Source: JBFMFH01 sp964481395
Lineage (GTDB): Bacteria; Acidobacteriota; Vicinamibacteria; Vicinamibacterales; JAKQTR01
Reading direction: 5' to 3'
Length of the DNA: 64,000 nt
Assembly (NCBI GenBank): GCA_964481395.1
Contig: CAYZYG010000007.1
Location: forward strand, 1 to 64,000
Position numbers and translations under genes: made by a program. The notes beneath the pieces were generated by a model. That model ran no database searches, was not told the DNA's origin, and saw only the letters and a program-made list of their open reading frames with translations. This document shows positions 1-11,393 of this stretch, in pieces (within the stretch, counting starts at the first letter, position 1; each line of letters starts with the position of its first letter).

Positions 1-9
1 GTCCGCTAG

Positions 10-2145
10 TGCGCGAAGGTGGTCGGCGACGTGATGGGCAGCTTCCATCCGCACGGCGACTCGGCCGTCTACGAGACGATGGTGCTGATGGCCCAGCCGT
101 TCTCGGTGCGCTTTCCTCTCGTCGACGGGTCGGGCAACTTCGGCTCCCTCGACGGCGACGCGGCCGCCGCCATGCGCTACACGGAGTGCCGCCTGGCCCG
201 CCTCTCCGACGAGATGCTCGGGGAGATCGATCAAGACACGGTGCCGTTCCGACCGAATTACGACGGCACGAAGTCCGAGCCGGTGGTGCTGCCGGCCCGC
301 GTGCCGAACCTGCTCGTCAACGGCGCCACGGGCATCGCGGTGGGCATGGCCACGAGCATCCCGCCGCACAACTTGCACGAGGTCTGTACGGCGCTCGTCA
401 AGCTGCTCGACAACCCGGATCTCACCAGCGTCCAGCTCTGCCGCTACGTCAAGGGGCCGGATTTCCCCACGGGCGGCCACATCCTCAACTCGGCGGACGA
501 ACTCAAGGAGATCTACAGGACCGGCTCCGGCAGCATCCGCGTGCGCGGCACGTGGGAGTTGGGCGGATCGACGCGCAGCGGCAAGACGATCACGATCACC
601 AGCATTCCCTACATGGTGAACAAGTCGCAGCTCGTCGAGCGCATCGGCGACGTCGCGCTCAGCCGCAAGCTGCCGCACCTTCTCGACGTCCGCGACGTGT
701 CCACCGACGATGTGCGGATTCAGCTCGAGTTGAAGCGGGAGGCTGACGAGCACCTCGTGATGGCGTACCTGTGCCGCCACACGCCGCTGCAGACGACGTT
801 CCCCGTCAACCTGACGTGCCTGATTCCGACCGAGCAGCCCGAAATCGGGCGGCCGGAGCGCCTCGATCTGAAATCGATCCTCTGGCACTTCCTGCACTTC
901 CGCCTCGACGTCGTCACGCGGCGGCTCGAGCACGAACTGGCGGCGCTGCGGAAACGGGTCCACGTCCTCGAGGGCTTCGAGAAGGTCTTCGCCGTTCTCG
1001 ACGAGGTGATCCGGATCATCCGCAAGTCCGACGGCAAGAAGGACGCGGCCGAGAAGCTGATGGACCGATTCGACCTCGACGCCGAACAGACGGACGCGAT
1101 CCTGGAACTCAAGCTCTACCGGCTGGCCCGGCTCGAAATCCTGATCATCCAGAAGGAACTCGAGGAGAAGCGGAAGCGCCTGCGGCAGATCGGCGCGCTG
1201 CTCAAGGACGAGGACGCGCGTTGGCGCCTGGTGCGCGACGAGATCGTCGCGCTGCAGAAACGGTACGGCGATCCCCGGCAGGACCCGCGCCGGACGCGCG
1301 TCGAGGCGGTCGAGGAAGTCGAGTACTCCGCCGAGGCCTTCATCGTCGACGAGGACAACGTCGTCATCGTGTCGCGCGACGGGTGGGTCAAGCGCCAGAA
1401 GGACGTGAAGGACGTGTCTGCCACGCGGCTGCGCGAAGGCGATGCCGTGCTGGCGGTGCTGGCCGGCAGCACGCGCGCGTCCGTGGTGTTTCTCACGAAC
1501 TTCGGCGTGGCGTACACCGCCCGGATTGCCGACGTGCCCGCGTCGACGGGCTACGGCGAGCCCATCCAGCGGCTGTTCCGGTTCAAGGACGGGGAGCGCA
1601 TCGTCGCCGCGTTCAGTCTCGACGCGCGCGTCGCGGGCGCGATAGGTGCAACGCGGGAGGACGAGATTCCGCCCGTGCACGCCCTCGCGGCCACGAGCGA
1701 CGGATACGCCCTGCGATTCGGGTTCGGGGGATTCGTCGAGCCGAGTACGCGAGCCGGGCGTCGCTTCGCGAAGCCGGCTCCTGGAGTCGAGGTCGTGGGC
1801 GTGGCGAAGGTGGACGGCTCCGAGACTGTGATCGCGGCGACGAGGGAGGCCCGGGCCATGCTCTGCCGCGCGGACGAGGTCAACTACCTGTCGGGGCCGG
1901 GGAAGGGCGTGATCCTCATCAAGCTGAACCCCAAGGAGGACCGGCTGCTCGGGTTCATCGCGTCAGCCGGCGATCGCGACCTGATGGTGGTCGAAACGAG
2001 CCGGGGCGCTCAGCAGACGATCAGTACGGCCAAATACGAGGTGACAGGGCGCGGAGGCAAGGGCAGAGAGCTGCTGCAGCGCGGGCAGTTCACACGAGTC
2101 GTGCCGGCCGAGGTCGTCGCACCCCCGCCGCTCAACGGGAACTGA
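10..2145 (+). CDS. parC: DNA topoisomerase IV subunit A (ParC), 5' truncated
   Basis: This is the DNA-cleaving subunit of a type IIA topoisomerase, which decatenates and relaxes DNA together with ParE. The readable part begins at the conserved VVGDVMG-x-HPHGD segment. The catalytic tyrosine sits in the MRYTE motif with its codon at 178-180. A coiled-coil tower follows, then a C-terminal beta-pinwheel from about 1340. No canonical QRRGGKG GyrA box is seen early in the pinwheel; only a GRGGKG stretch occurs near the C-terminus. Because the B subunit at 4519-6423 has ParE-type motifs, topoisomerase IV is preferred over gyrase. The N-terminal ~70-80 residues lie outside the window. Codon 7-9 is TAG where the family has a lysine just before the next residues, so the true 5' end cannot be read here. 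The family is certain; the ParC versus GyrA choice is likely. Confidence 0.88.
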   Translation, partial: CAKVVGDVMGSFHPHGDSAVYETMVLMAQPFSVRFPLVDGSGNFGSLDGDAAAAMRYTECRLARLSDEMLGEIDQDTVPFRPNYDGTKSEPVVLPARVPNLLVNGATGIAVGMATSIPPHNLHEVCTALVKLLDNPDLTSVQLCRYVKGPDFPTGGHILNSADELKEIYRTGSGSIRVRGTWELGGSTRSGKTITITSIPYMVNKSQLVERIGDVALSRKLPHLLDVRDVSTDDVRIQLELKREADEHLVMAYLCRHTPLQTTFPVNLTCLIPTEQPEIGRPERLDLKSILWHFLHFRLDVVTRRLEHELAALRKRVHVLEGFEKVFAVLDEVIRIIRKSDGKKDAAEKLMDRFDLDAEQTDAILELKLYRLARLEILIIQKELEEKRKRLRQIGALLKDEDARWRLVRDEIVALQKRYGDPRQDPRRTRVEAVEEVEYSAEAFIVDEDNVVIVSRDGWVKRQKDVKDVSATRLREGDAVLAVLAGSTRASVVFLTNFGVAYTARIADVPASTGYGEPIQRLFRFKDGERIVAAFSLDARVAGAIGATREDEIPPVHALAATSDGYALRFGFGGFVEPSTRAGRRFAKPAPGVEVVGVAKVDGSETVIAATREARAMLCRADEVNYLSGPGKGVILIKLNPKEDRLLGFIASAGDRDLMVVETSRGAQQTISTAKYEVTGRGGKGRELLQRGQFTRVVPAEVVAPPPLNGN

Positions 2146-2157
2146 CGGACGGAACCC

Positions 2158-2240
2158 GAGATTGGGGATTGGGGATTGGGGATTGGGGCGAACGGCGCCT
2201 CGACAACTGGTCCCCGATCCCGGATCCCCGGTCCCTGTCT
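2158..2240. repeat. Heptanucleotide tandem array with G-quadruplex motif
   Basis: Four GGGG runs separated by ATT (2164-2188) follow the parC stop. After a short spacer comes the complementary C-rich heptamer array (CCCCGAT, CCCCGGT type). The two halves can pair as a hairpin, so the array may also serve as a convergent terminator between parC and the minus-strand gene that ends at 2241. The G-rich half alone fits the canonical intramolecular G-quadruplex pattern. Confidence 0.85.
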
Positions 2241-2762
2241 TCAGTGCCCGACCGGCTCGTCCTCCTCGTGGCCGTGGTCGGTGTGGTCCGCCGGCGGGAG
2301 CCGGTCCAGGATGGCCTGCACCATCTGCTTGTGCTCGACTTCCTCCTGGCGCAGTTCCTCGAACAGTTCCCGGACTTCCGGGTCCTTGACGTACCCGAGC
2401 GCCTGGTCGAAGAAGTCGTGGGCCTTCACCTCGCACGCCATGGCGACTTCCATCGCCTGCCGCGCTGTCATGAACGCGCGTGAGGCATCGTAATCGGGGG
2501 CCTCGACGTCCCAGAGCATGGCGCGCGTCACCTTGCGGGGCACCTCACCGAACAGCGCGTGACGCCGCATTTCCAGATCGGCCCCGTGCTTGGCCTCGTT
2601 CCCGGCCATGGTCCTGAAGAACGTCGCGGCATCCGGCGTGTGATGCACGGCCAGGTTCTCCGAGAACTCCTCGTAACGGTCCTTGGCCTCTTCCTCGATC
2701 AGGATGGCGAGATCGAGCGCGTCGAGCAGTGACAGGTTCGCGAAATCAATCTGCGGTGGCAT
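2241..2762 (-). CDS. Rubrerythrin/ferritin-like diiron protein with His-rich tail
   Basis: This is a ferritin-like four-helix-bundle protein of about 173 residues. Carboxylate and histidine ligands of a diiron site appear in order as IEEEAKDRYEEF, NEAKHGADLE, CEVKAHDFF and EEVEHKQM, the E-x6-Y, E-x2-H spacing of rubrerythrin-type domains. There is no C-terminal rubredoxin domain. Instead the last ~15 residues are rich in His, Asp and Glu and may bind metal. The ATG at 2762 is preferred over the TTG 15 bases upstream because AGAGGG lies directly before it. Members of this family act in peroxide or iron handling in the cytoplasm; a specific role is not shown here. The gene stands alone between repeat arrays. 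Confidence 0.75.
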   Translation of the reverse strand: MPPQIDFANLSLLDALDLAILIEEEAKDRYEEFSENLAVHHTPDAATFFRTMAGNEAKHGADLEMRRHALFGEVPRKVTRAMLWDVEAPDYDASRAFMTARQAMEVAMACEVKAHDFFDQALGYVKDPEVRELFEELRQEEVEHKQMVQAILDRLPPADHTDHGHEEDEPVGH

Positions 2763-2846
2763 GAGTCCCTCTGGCAACAGCGATGGATGCCTCGCACGAG
2801 GCGCACCGACTACTCTGACTGCCGAGGGCTGGGCGTGTCAACACAC

Positions 2847-2877
2847 GGGGACCAGGGACCGGGGACCGGGGATCGGT
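2847..2877. repeat. Heptanucleotide array (GGGGACC type)
   Basis: Four to five imperfect GGGGACC/GGGGATC units lie upstream of the ferritin-like gene. The G-runs are separated by 3-4 bases, which again fits a G-quadruplex pattern. Confidence 0.75.
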
Positions 2878-3018
2878 TCTGTCGCGCCTGGCGAGCCGGC
2901 CCTCAATGGGCCGGCCTCCAGATCGCGAACCCCGACGCCCGTCCTTCGACGTCCGTCGGATCACACCTCTGTCTGCGCCAGCCGCAGCCTGTGGCCCCGC
3001 TCGTCTGTGATGCTCATG

Positions 3019-3120
3019 TCGGGGATTGGCGACTGGGGATTGGTTCAGTTCGAGCCAGCATCATGAAGGGGGACTGGGGACATCCACAACTGATCCCCGG
3101 TCCCCGATCCCCGGTCCCGG
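3019..3120. repeat. Heptanucleotide array pair in inverted orientation
   Basis: A G-rich arm (GGGGATT/GGGGACT units) and a C-rich arm (CCCCGGT/CCCCGAT units) flank about 45 bases of other sequence. The C-rich arm ends directly at the stop codon of the NapH-like gene. Pairing of the arms could form a long transcript-terminal hairpin. Confidence 0.8.
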
Positions 3121-3122
3121 TT

Positions 3123-4265
3123 CTACTGCGGGTGCGCGAAACTGTCCGCGGCCGGGACGAGTTCCCGGTAGACCGCGTCTGGGACGGGGGTGTCCCAATG
3201 GCCGGTGATGCGCGCGTAGCCGACCAGTCCGAAGAAGAGGACCGCGATGACGAGCGCGACGCCCCACGCCGGGATGGCGCGGGACCGGACTGCCGAGAGC
3301 CGCAGCGCATCGCGCGCCGGACAGGCGGTCACGCACTCGAGACAGCCCGTGCACTCGGCCGACGCGACACTGATCAGCCGATCGACGGGCAGCAGCGACG
3401 GGCAGGCCGTCGCGCACTTGCCGCAGTCGATGCAGACGTCCGGCTCGCGTCGGATCCGCGTCGGACTCACCAGCGATACGAGGCCCAGCAGCGCCCCGTA
3501 CGGGCACAGATACCGGCACCAGAGATTCTTGACGAACACTGAGGCCAGCAGGAGGACGGCGATGACCACGGCCGCCGTGGTCCCGAGATGCCGGAAGAAG
3601 TTCAGCATCTTGACGTCGGCGATGAGGCCGTACGGGCTCTCGACGAAGCTCTTGATGTCGCCGGCGGACATGCCCGCCACGGCGTAGACGAAGAAGCCCA
3701 TCAGCAGGTACTTCAGCCCGCGCAGCGGAATATCGAGCCAGCGGGGCAGCGCGAAGGACCGGCCGAACATCTCGCGGCCGCCCTGCCAGAGCCACTCGGA
3801 CACCGTTCCGACGGGACACAGCCAGCTGCAAAACGCCTTCCGGGCGAGAAACGTGATGGCCAGAAAGGCGACCAGCAGAAACAGGCCGGCGGCGTGGACT
3901 TCCGGTACCAGGCCCGTGACCAGCCAGTACTTGAGGTTCATGAGCGCCGCAATCGGCAGCCAGCCTTCGACGCCAGGCGGCCGCGGGACGAACGCGGTCT
4001 GGCCGCCGGTCTCGTAGTAGCGCACGAAGAAGTAGAACCGCGCGCCGATCCAGAGGTTGAGCAGCAGAAACGCCGCCTGGGTGGTGCGTCGGAGCAGCTG
4101 GGACTGGTCCGGCTCCCGCCGGACGAACGACTTCTTGATGAGTCGGACAGGCGTGGCCTCGACCGGGGCCGAGGCACCTCTCGCGTAACACGCGGACGGG
4201 GAGGGACCTGCGCTCATGGGACCAGCATAGGCAGCGCACGGGCGGAGGGGTATGACGGAAGTCAT
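3123..4265 (-). CDS. NapH/CcoG-like polyferredoxin membrane protein
   Basis: This integral membrane iron-sulfur protein of 364-380 residues belongs to the NapH/NosR-C family. Hydrophobic segments lie near residues 65-85, 120-140, 190-210, 235-255 and 330-350. It has two cytoplasmic-side C-x3-CP motifs (FCSWLCPVG and WCRYLCPYG) and two [4Fe-4S] clusters (CIDCGKCATACP and CTGCLECVTACP). NapH-type proteins pass electrons from quinol to periplasmic reductases, or take part in metallocentre assembly. No dedicated partner is adjacent. The first possible ATG is at 4265; a second at 4217 gives a shorter N-terminus and either could be used. Family assignment is firm, physiological partner unknown. Confidence 0.8.
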   Translation of the reverse strand: MTSVIPLRPCAAYAGPMSAGPSPSACYARGASAPVEATPVRLIKKSFVRREPDQSQLLRRTTQAAFLLLNLWIGARFYFFVRYYETGGQTAFVPRPPGVEGWLPIAALMNLKYWLVTGLVPEVHAAGLFLLVAFLAITFLARKAFCSWLCPVGTVSEWLWQGGREMFGRSFALPRWLDIPLRGLKYLLMGFFVYAVAGMSAGDIKSFVESPYGLIADVKMLNFFRHLGTTAAVVIAVLLLASVFVKNLWCRYLCPYGALLGLVSLVSPTRIRREPDVCIDCGKCATACPSLLPVDRLISVASAECTGCLECVTACPARDALRLSAVRSRAIPAWGVALVIAVLFFGLVGYARITGHWDTPVPDAVYRELVPAADSFAHPQ

Positions 4266-4269
4266 AATG

Positions 4270-4299
4270 GGACTCGGGGTCCGGGACCCGGGGTTCGGT
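4270..4299. repeat. Heptanucleotide array (G/C-rich)
   Basis: Four imperfect units of period 7 (ACTCGGG, GTCCGGG, ACCCGGG, GTTCGGT) lie directly upstream of the NapH-like gene. Confidence 0.65.
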
Positions 4300-4397
4300 G
4301 CTGAACCGCTGGCTCGCTCAGTGTTCGCCTATGGACCGCCGCCCCGGGAGGCCTGTCGGCGGCTCTCGGGCTGCCCGTGTCGCATGCGCCACACCTC

Positions 4398-4427
4398 TCG
4401 ACTGCCGCTGCCCTGACGGGCTACACT
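4398..4427 (+). promoter_or_regulatory. Possible sigma70-type promoter for parE
   Basis: TCGACT and TACACT are separated by 18 bases in the 253-bp gap upstream of parE. Similar TACAAT or TAGCAT hexamers precede other genes of this window (50576, 17822). The call rests on motif resemblance only. Confidence 0.35.
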
Positions 4428-4468
4428 AGAAAGGATGGTGAAACCCCTGAGGGGGATGTCTTTGTCTG

Positions 4469-4505
4469 CCCGGACCCCGGGTCCCGGGTCCCCGATTCCG
4501 AATAC
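4469..4505. repeat. Heptanucleotide array upstream of parE
   Basis: Units CCCGGAC, CCCGGGT, CCCGGGT, CCCCGAT and TCCGAAT have period 7 and end about 14 bases before the parE start codon. They occupy the region where a ribosome-binding site would be expected; none is obvious. Confidence 0.7.
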
Positions 4506-4518
4506 GACTCCCGCCTGA

Positions 4519-6423
<1,905 letters not shown>

Positions 6424-6430
6424 GGACAGG

Positions 6431-6519
6431 TATCAGTGATCAGTTGTCAGTTATGAGTTGGGAGTTGGGAGTTCTCAGTTCGAAGAGCTGAAAACTGAGA
6501 ACTGAGAACTGAAAACTGC
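6431..6519. repeat. Heptanucleotide array pair (CAGTTAT / AACTGAG type)
   Basis: The array starts 7 bases after the parE stop. One arm has units such as GATCAGT, TGTCAGT, TATGAGT, TGGGAGT; the other has AACTGAG and AACTGAA units that are complementary to the first. It is much more AT-rich than its surroundings and can form a hairpin between parE and the NYN gene. Confidence 0.82.
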
Positions 6520-6538
6520 AAGCGAAAGGTAGTACCCC

Positions 6539-8025
6539 GTGTCAGAAGAATCACTCAAGATTGCCGTGTTCATCGATTTCGACAACATCGAAATCGGCGT
6601 CAAGAGCACGCTCGGCCGCGAATTCGAGGTCGGGGCGGTGCTCGACGCGCTCAAGGAGCGCGGCGAGGTCATCACCAAGGTCGCCTACGGCGACTGGAAG
6701 AAGGCCGGCGACTACAGCCGGATGCTCACGCAGCACGCGGTGCGGATGGTGCAGCGCAACATGACGCCCGGCGGCGACAAGAACGGCGCGGACATCAACC
6801 TCGCGCTCGATGCCCTGGAAATGGCGTTCACCCACGATCACATCAATGCCTTCGTGATCGTGGGCGGCGACTCTGATTTCATCAGCCTGGTCGAGAAGCT
6901 GAAGCAGTACGACCGCAAGGTCTTCGTCGTCGGCGGCCGGCAGTTCACCAGCGTCGTGATGCAGAAGAACTGCACGGAGTTCATCGCGTACGAAAACGTG
7001 ATCCGGGTCTCGTCGCGCCGTCAGCCCAGCCGCGACCGGGGCAGCGCCCCGTCGCCGGCGACGCCGGCCCCGGCTGCGTTGTCGACGGCGCCCGTCAGCA
7101 AGGCATTTCCGCTCGTGACCCGCGCGCTCGAGATCATGGCCGACCGCGAGGTGACGCCTCAGCTCGGCCTGCTGAAGAGCACGCTGCTGCAACTCGATTC
7201 GACGTTCTCCGAAAAGGACTACGGCGTGTCCAGCTTCCGTGACTTCGTCGAGAAGCTGGCCCAGGCCGGGCTGGTGACCCTGCGGTCGTCGGGCCGGAGC
7301 ACGCTGGTGGATCTGCGTGAGGGAGGGCCGGCCGATGGCGGGGCCGACGCCGCCGACGGCGGACCAGCGCCGGAGCCCGTCCACGCCCACCCTCAGGCCC
7401 AGGAGCATCCCGATGCCACGGCGCCAGAGCCCGTGGAGGGGCGGCCGCATGCGACCTTCGCCGACGGCGTCAACCTGTTGCGGCGCGTGCTCCAGAATCC
7501 GGCGGCGGTCAGCCGCTGGCCGATGTACATCCGCAACGTGAAGCAGATCCTCAAGGCGGCCGATCCGTCGTTCGACGAGCGGCGCCACGGCAACCTGGTG
7601 GAACTGCTCCGCGCCGTGCAGCGCGAAGGCCTCGTCCGCCTCGAACGCGACCGCCAGGGCGTCCTGCGGGTGTTTCAGGGCCAGCCTCAGGCGCGGCCCT
7701 ACGTGCCCGAGGCCGCCACGGTCCCGGAGCGCCTCGACGAGCGTACGCAGGACGAGGAACCGGTCCGACTCGCGGCGGAGCCGGTTGAGACCGAAGGCGC
7801 GGCCGAGGCCGCCGACGCGGTCGGCGACACCGCCGAGCGGGACGTTCAGGCTGAGGCTGAGGCCGAACCAGGACCCGATGCCGGCGCGAGGCCCAGACGC
7901 CGGCGGAAGACCGCGGAAGGGGCCGCCCCCAAGACGAAGTCCACCGCCGCCCGCAAGCCGCGGACGCGCACGACAACCACACGAAAGAAGAAAGCGCAGG
8001 ATACCGAGAAGGAGAAGGGGAGCGA

Positions 8026-8029
<4 letters not shown>
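6539..8029 (+). CDS. NYN domain protein with two OST-HTH/LOTUS domains
   Basis: This is a predicted RNA-processing or RNA-binding protein of 496 residues. The N-terminal NYN (PIN-like, LabA/DUF88) nuclease domain covers residues 8-155, with acidic residues D13 and D15 (IDFDN), D85 (NGADINLALD) and D111/D113 (GGDSDF) in the positions of a metal-dependent active site. Two helical modules that look like OST-HTH/LOTUS RNA-binding domains follow at about 185-260 and 305-380. The last ~110 residues are low complexity, first acidic and then rich in Lys, Arg and Thr. The GTG start at 6539 follows AAAGGTAG. The stop overlaps the next start (ATGA), so the two genes are co-translated. The RNA target is unknown. 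Confidence 0.8.
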
Positions 8030-8892
<863 letters not shown>

Positions 8893-8918
8893 TTCGGAGC
8901 CGAATCGACGTACACGAC

Positions 8919-8953
8919 AAGGGCCGGGTCCCACGTGGTGGGGCCCGGCCCTT
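8919..8953. terminator. Hairpin terminator between convergent genes
   Basis: AAGGGCCGGG...CCCGGCCCTT forms a 16-bp stem with one G-T pair and a three-base loop. It sits between the converging FKBP gene and the lipoprotein gene ending at 8975, and flanking A and T pairs make it usable from both sides. Confidence 0.8.
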
Positions 8954-8974
8954 CGTGTCTTCCGTGTGCGGTCG

Positions 8975-10174
8975 CTACTGGCCCGGACCGTCGAATCCGA
9001 AATCGAAATCGGGGATCATGTCCGCGCCGACGGGCGTGAACGTGCCCGGACGCATCGTGCCTGGCGCGCCGATGAAGACCCACTTCACGGTCATGTTGTG
9101 CACCGACGCGTCGATCGGGCCGTTGCGGCCGACCGGGGCGCCGACGTACGCGCGGTGGGGGTTCGGCCGATACTGGCGGCCTGGATAGTTGACGCCGATG
9201 TTCGCGACCCGCGCGCCGAGCTTGCCCTCAGCGTCGGCTTCCCACGCCTGGAACACCGTCCGGTTGTTGCCCCAGGTGGTCTTCACGAAGTACCACCGGG
9301 CCTTCTCGAACGGTGGAACAGTCGGGGCGCTGTCGTGGATGTTGGCGTGGTCGCCTGCGTCGCCGTTGATGACGCGAATACGCACCTGGCCCGGCACGAC
9401 GTAACTCACGCCCCGCTTCTCGACGGTGAAGCGGTAGTCGTTGTCGGTGATGTCGTTGCCGTCCCCTTCCATCATGCTGAGGAGCTTGGTCTTGTCACCC
9501 TGCGACAGGGGGTTCAGGTTGTAGACCATGAAGGAGAATTCGCCGGCCTCGAGCGTGGCGAGCAGGTTGTACTTGATGTTCGACTCGTTGCTCATCGTCC
9601 GCGCGCCGTTCTCGGAGAACTCCATCAGGGAGGGAATCCCGATGGACTGGCCGCCGGTGAGCGGGTCCCAGATCTCGTTGGCGCGGAAGTAGCGGGGAAT
9701 GGCATCGGGCGTCCTGGGCGCGGTAAACGTCCAGAAGGTCGACCAGGGGCCGAACCTGCCGTCCGCCTCGGCGCGAGCCCTCCACCGGTAGCTGCCGCCT
9801 GCCACGAGGAGATTCGCCGCCACCGCATAGGACGTCTGCGCCCCGCCACTCGCGATGAGCCCGGAGTCGGCGAGTTTGGTGCCGGTTGTCGCGTCGTAGA
9901 ACTCGAACCGGTACGACAGTGCCGGCGTGGACGCGTAGGTGGCCGAGGCTCCGTTCACCACGAGCGTGGCCGCCATGGCCGGCAGTTCGACGCCGTTGGC
10001 GGGCGATGCCGGCGTCGGGGCAGAGACCTTCAGCGTGGAGTTGTCGGGGCCGAGATCCGATGTTCCGCCGGTCGTGGCGCTCGGGGACACCGGGGCCTTG
10101 GTATCGCCGCCACAGGCGACGGCGGCAACGGCGACCGCCGCGGCGAGGCCAAAGACGAGCCATTTCTTCTGCAT
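8975..10174 (-). CDS. Predicted lipoprotein with Fn3-like and lectin-like beta-sandwich regions
   Basis: This is a secreted lipoprotein of 399 residues. The N-terminus has a lipobox with C21 (AVAC-GG), so it is lipid-anchored after signal peptidase II processing. Residues 45-155 resemble a fibronectin type III-like module (PTPASPANG start, WRARA and FGPWSTFWTF strands). The C-terminal half, rich in Trp and Tyr and ending FDFGFDGPGQ, looks like a beta-sandwich of the type that binds or cleaves polysaccharide, but no catalytic residues can be named. The ATG at 10174 is chosen because it opens the signal sequence; an in-frame codon at 10213 would add a non-hydrophobic extension. Confidence 0.65.
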   Translation of the reverse strand: MQKKWLVFGLAAAVAVAAVACGGDTKAPVSPSATTGGTSDLGPDNSTLKVSAPTPASPANGVELPAMAATLVVNGASATYASTPALSYRFEFYDATTGTKLADSGLIASGGAQTSYAVAANLLVAGGSYRWRARAEADGRFGPWSTFWTFTAPRTPDAIPRYFRANEIWDPLTGGQSIGIPSLMEFSENGARTMSNESNIKYNLLATLEAGEFSFMVYNLNPLSQGDKTKLLSMMEGDGNDITDNDYRFTVEKRGVSYVVPGQVRIRVINGDAGDHANIHDSAPTVPPFEKARWYFVKTTWGNNRTVFQAWEADAEGKLGARVANIGVNYPGRQYRPNPHRAYVGAPVGRNGPIDASVHNMTVKWVFIGAPGTMRPGTFTPVGADMIPDFDFGFDGPGQ

Positions 10175-10282
10175 GCATGCGCTCCAATACGGATCAGGTG
10201 GATGCCGCGCCATCCGCGATGACGCATCCCGGGATCATACTTCAAAGGGCGCGCCACGCGGCAACCCCGGCAGGGCGCGGCG

Positions 10283-10311
10283 TTGACGGAGCCCGCTGTC
10301 TCGTGTGCTAG
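10283..10311 (+). promoter_or_regulatory. Possible promoter of the beta-barrel gene
   Basis: TTGACG is followed after 17 bases by TGCTAG (or after 20 by TAGCAT) in the 229-bp divergent gap. It lies about 90 bases before the start at 10404. Motif resemblance only. Confidence 0.4.
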
Positions 10312-10403
10312 CATGGAAAGGCTTGGCTGACGCCAATCCCCTGCCAGCGTGCGAAAGGCGGCAAGCGTTGCTGGCGTGTGTCGACGGGACAACGAGGTAC
10401 TGC

Positions 10404-11162
10404 ATGAACAAGCGAATCGTAACCCTGTTTGTGGTGGCTGGCGGCCTGATGGCGGCTGCGTTCCCGGCTGAAGCCCAGATGCTGCAGTGGACCGATCGGG
10501 TCTTTGTCAGCATCAACGGGGCGTACCAGAACCGTTCCGACACCAGCGTGACCGTCGGGGCCACCGAGACCGTGTACGACGAGACGGCCACGTACGGCGC
10601 TTCGCAGACGGTAACGTCGAAGAAAGGGTTCGTCGATGTCAGCGGCGGCGTCCGTGTGTTCGGCAATCTCGGTATTGGCGTCGGATTCACGCAGATCTCC
10701 ACCACGGGCAACGCGGACGGCTCCGCCACGGTCCCGCACCCGCTGTTCTACAACAGCGCGCGGACCGCAACCGCGTCGCTCTCCGGCCTCGAGCACAAAG
10801 AACAGCAGGTGCACGTGTTCGCAATGTTCGTGCTTCCGCTGACGGAGCAGTTCGAGATTGCGGTGTTCGGCGGGCCGACGTTCTTCAAACTCGACCAGGC
10901 GACGATCGGAGATTTCTCGTGGTCCGAGACCGCGGCCCCGTACAGCGCGATCAATCTCACGATGACGGCGCGTCAGTTCAGCGAGAACAAGACGGGCGTG
11001 AACGTCGGTGCGGATGTGACCTTCAAGTTCATGAAGAACCTTGGCGTGGGCGGGTTCATCCGCTACGCCGCCGCGACCGTGCCGGTGACGGCCGACGACC
11101 AGACGTTCGACGTGAACGTCGGCGGCATCCAGGCAGGCGGCGGCGTGCGTATCAGATTCTGA
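10404..11162 (+). CDS. Outer-membrane beta-barrel protein
   Basis: This 252-residue protein starts with a signal peptide (hydrophobic core up to residue ~20, cleavage near AEA-Q). The mature part shows alternating short amphipathic strands and ends in GGGVRIRF; a terminal Phe is the usual signal for the BAM complex. It looks like a small 8-10 strand barrel of the OmpA/OmpW-like porin kind. The specific role is unknown. GAGGT precedes the ATG at 10404. Divergent from the lipoprotein gene. Confidence 0.7.
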   Translation: MNKRIVTLFVVAGGLMAAAFPAEAQMLQWTDRVFVSINGAYQNRSDTSVTVGATETVYDETATYGASQTVTSKKGFVDVSGGVRVFGNLGIGVGFTQISTTGNADGSATVPHPLFYNSARTATASLSGLEHKEQQVHVFAMFVLPLTEQFEIAVFGGPTFFKLDQATIGDFSWSETAAPYSAINLTMTARQFSENKTGVNVGADVTFKFMKNLGVGGFIRYAAATVPVTADDQTFDVNVGGIQAGGGVRIRF

Positions 11163-11170
11163 GTCGTCGG

Positions 11171-11194
11171 GCGAGGCGGGTCGGCCCGCCTCGC
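11171..11194 (+). terminator. Perfect 10-bp stem hairpin
   Basis: GCGAGGCGGG-TCGG-CCCGCCTCGC forms a perfect stem nine bases after the stop codon of the beta-barrel gene. There is no T-run. A second hairpin, GGGGGCG...CGCCCCC, follows at 11211-11233. Confidence 0.7.
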
Positions 11195-11393
11195 GGTAAT
11201 CACTGATGAAGGGGGCGTGCTCAGCGCGCCCCCTCGTCGTGTACGGGCATGCCGTCCTCGCTCCGGCGGCGCTCGAATCGGGGTGGACGCCGCGCGCGGA
11301 TGCCGGTACAGTGACCCCGCCGGCCCGCCCGCGTCCCTGACTCCGTCTGCTGACACGACGCGCGGGCTCGCCGCTTGGTACGGGAGTTCCGTC

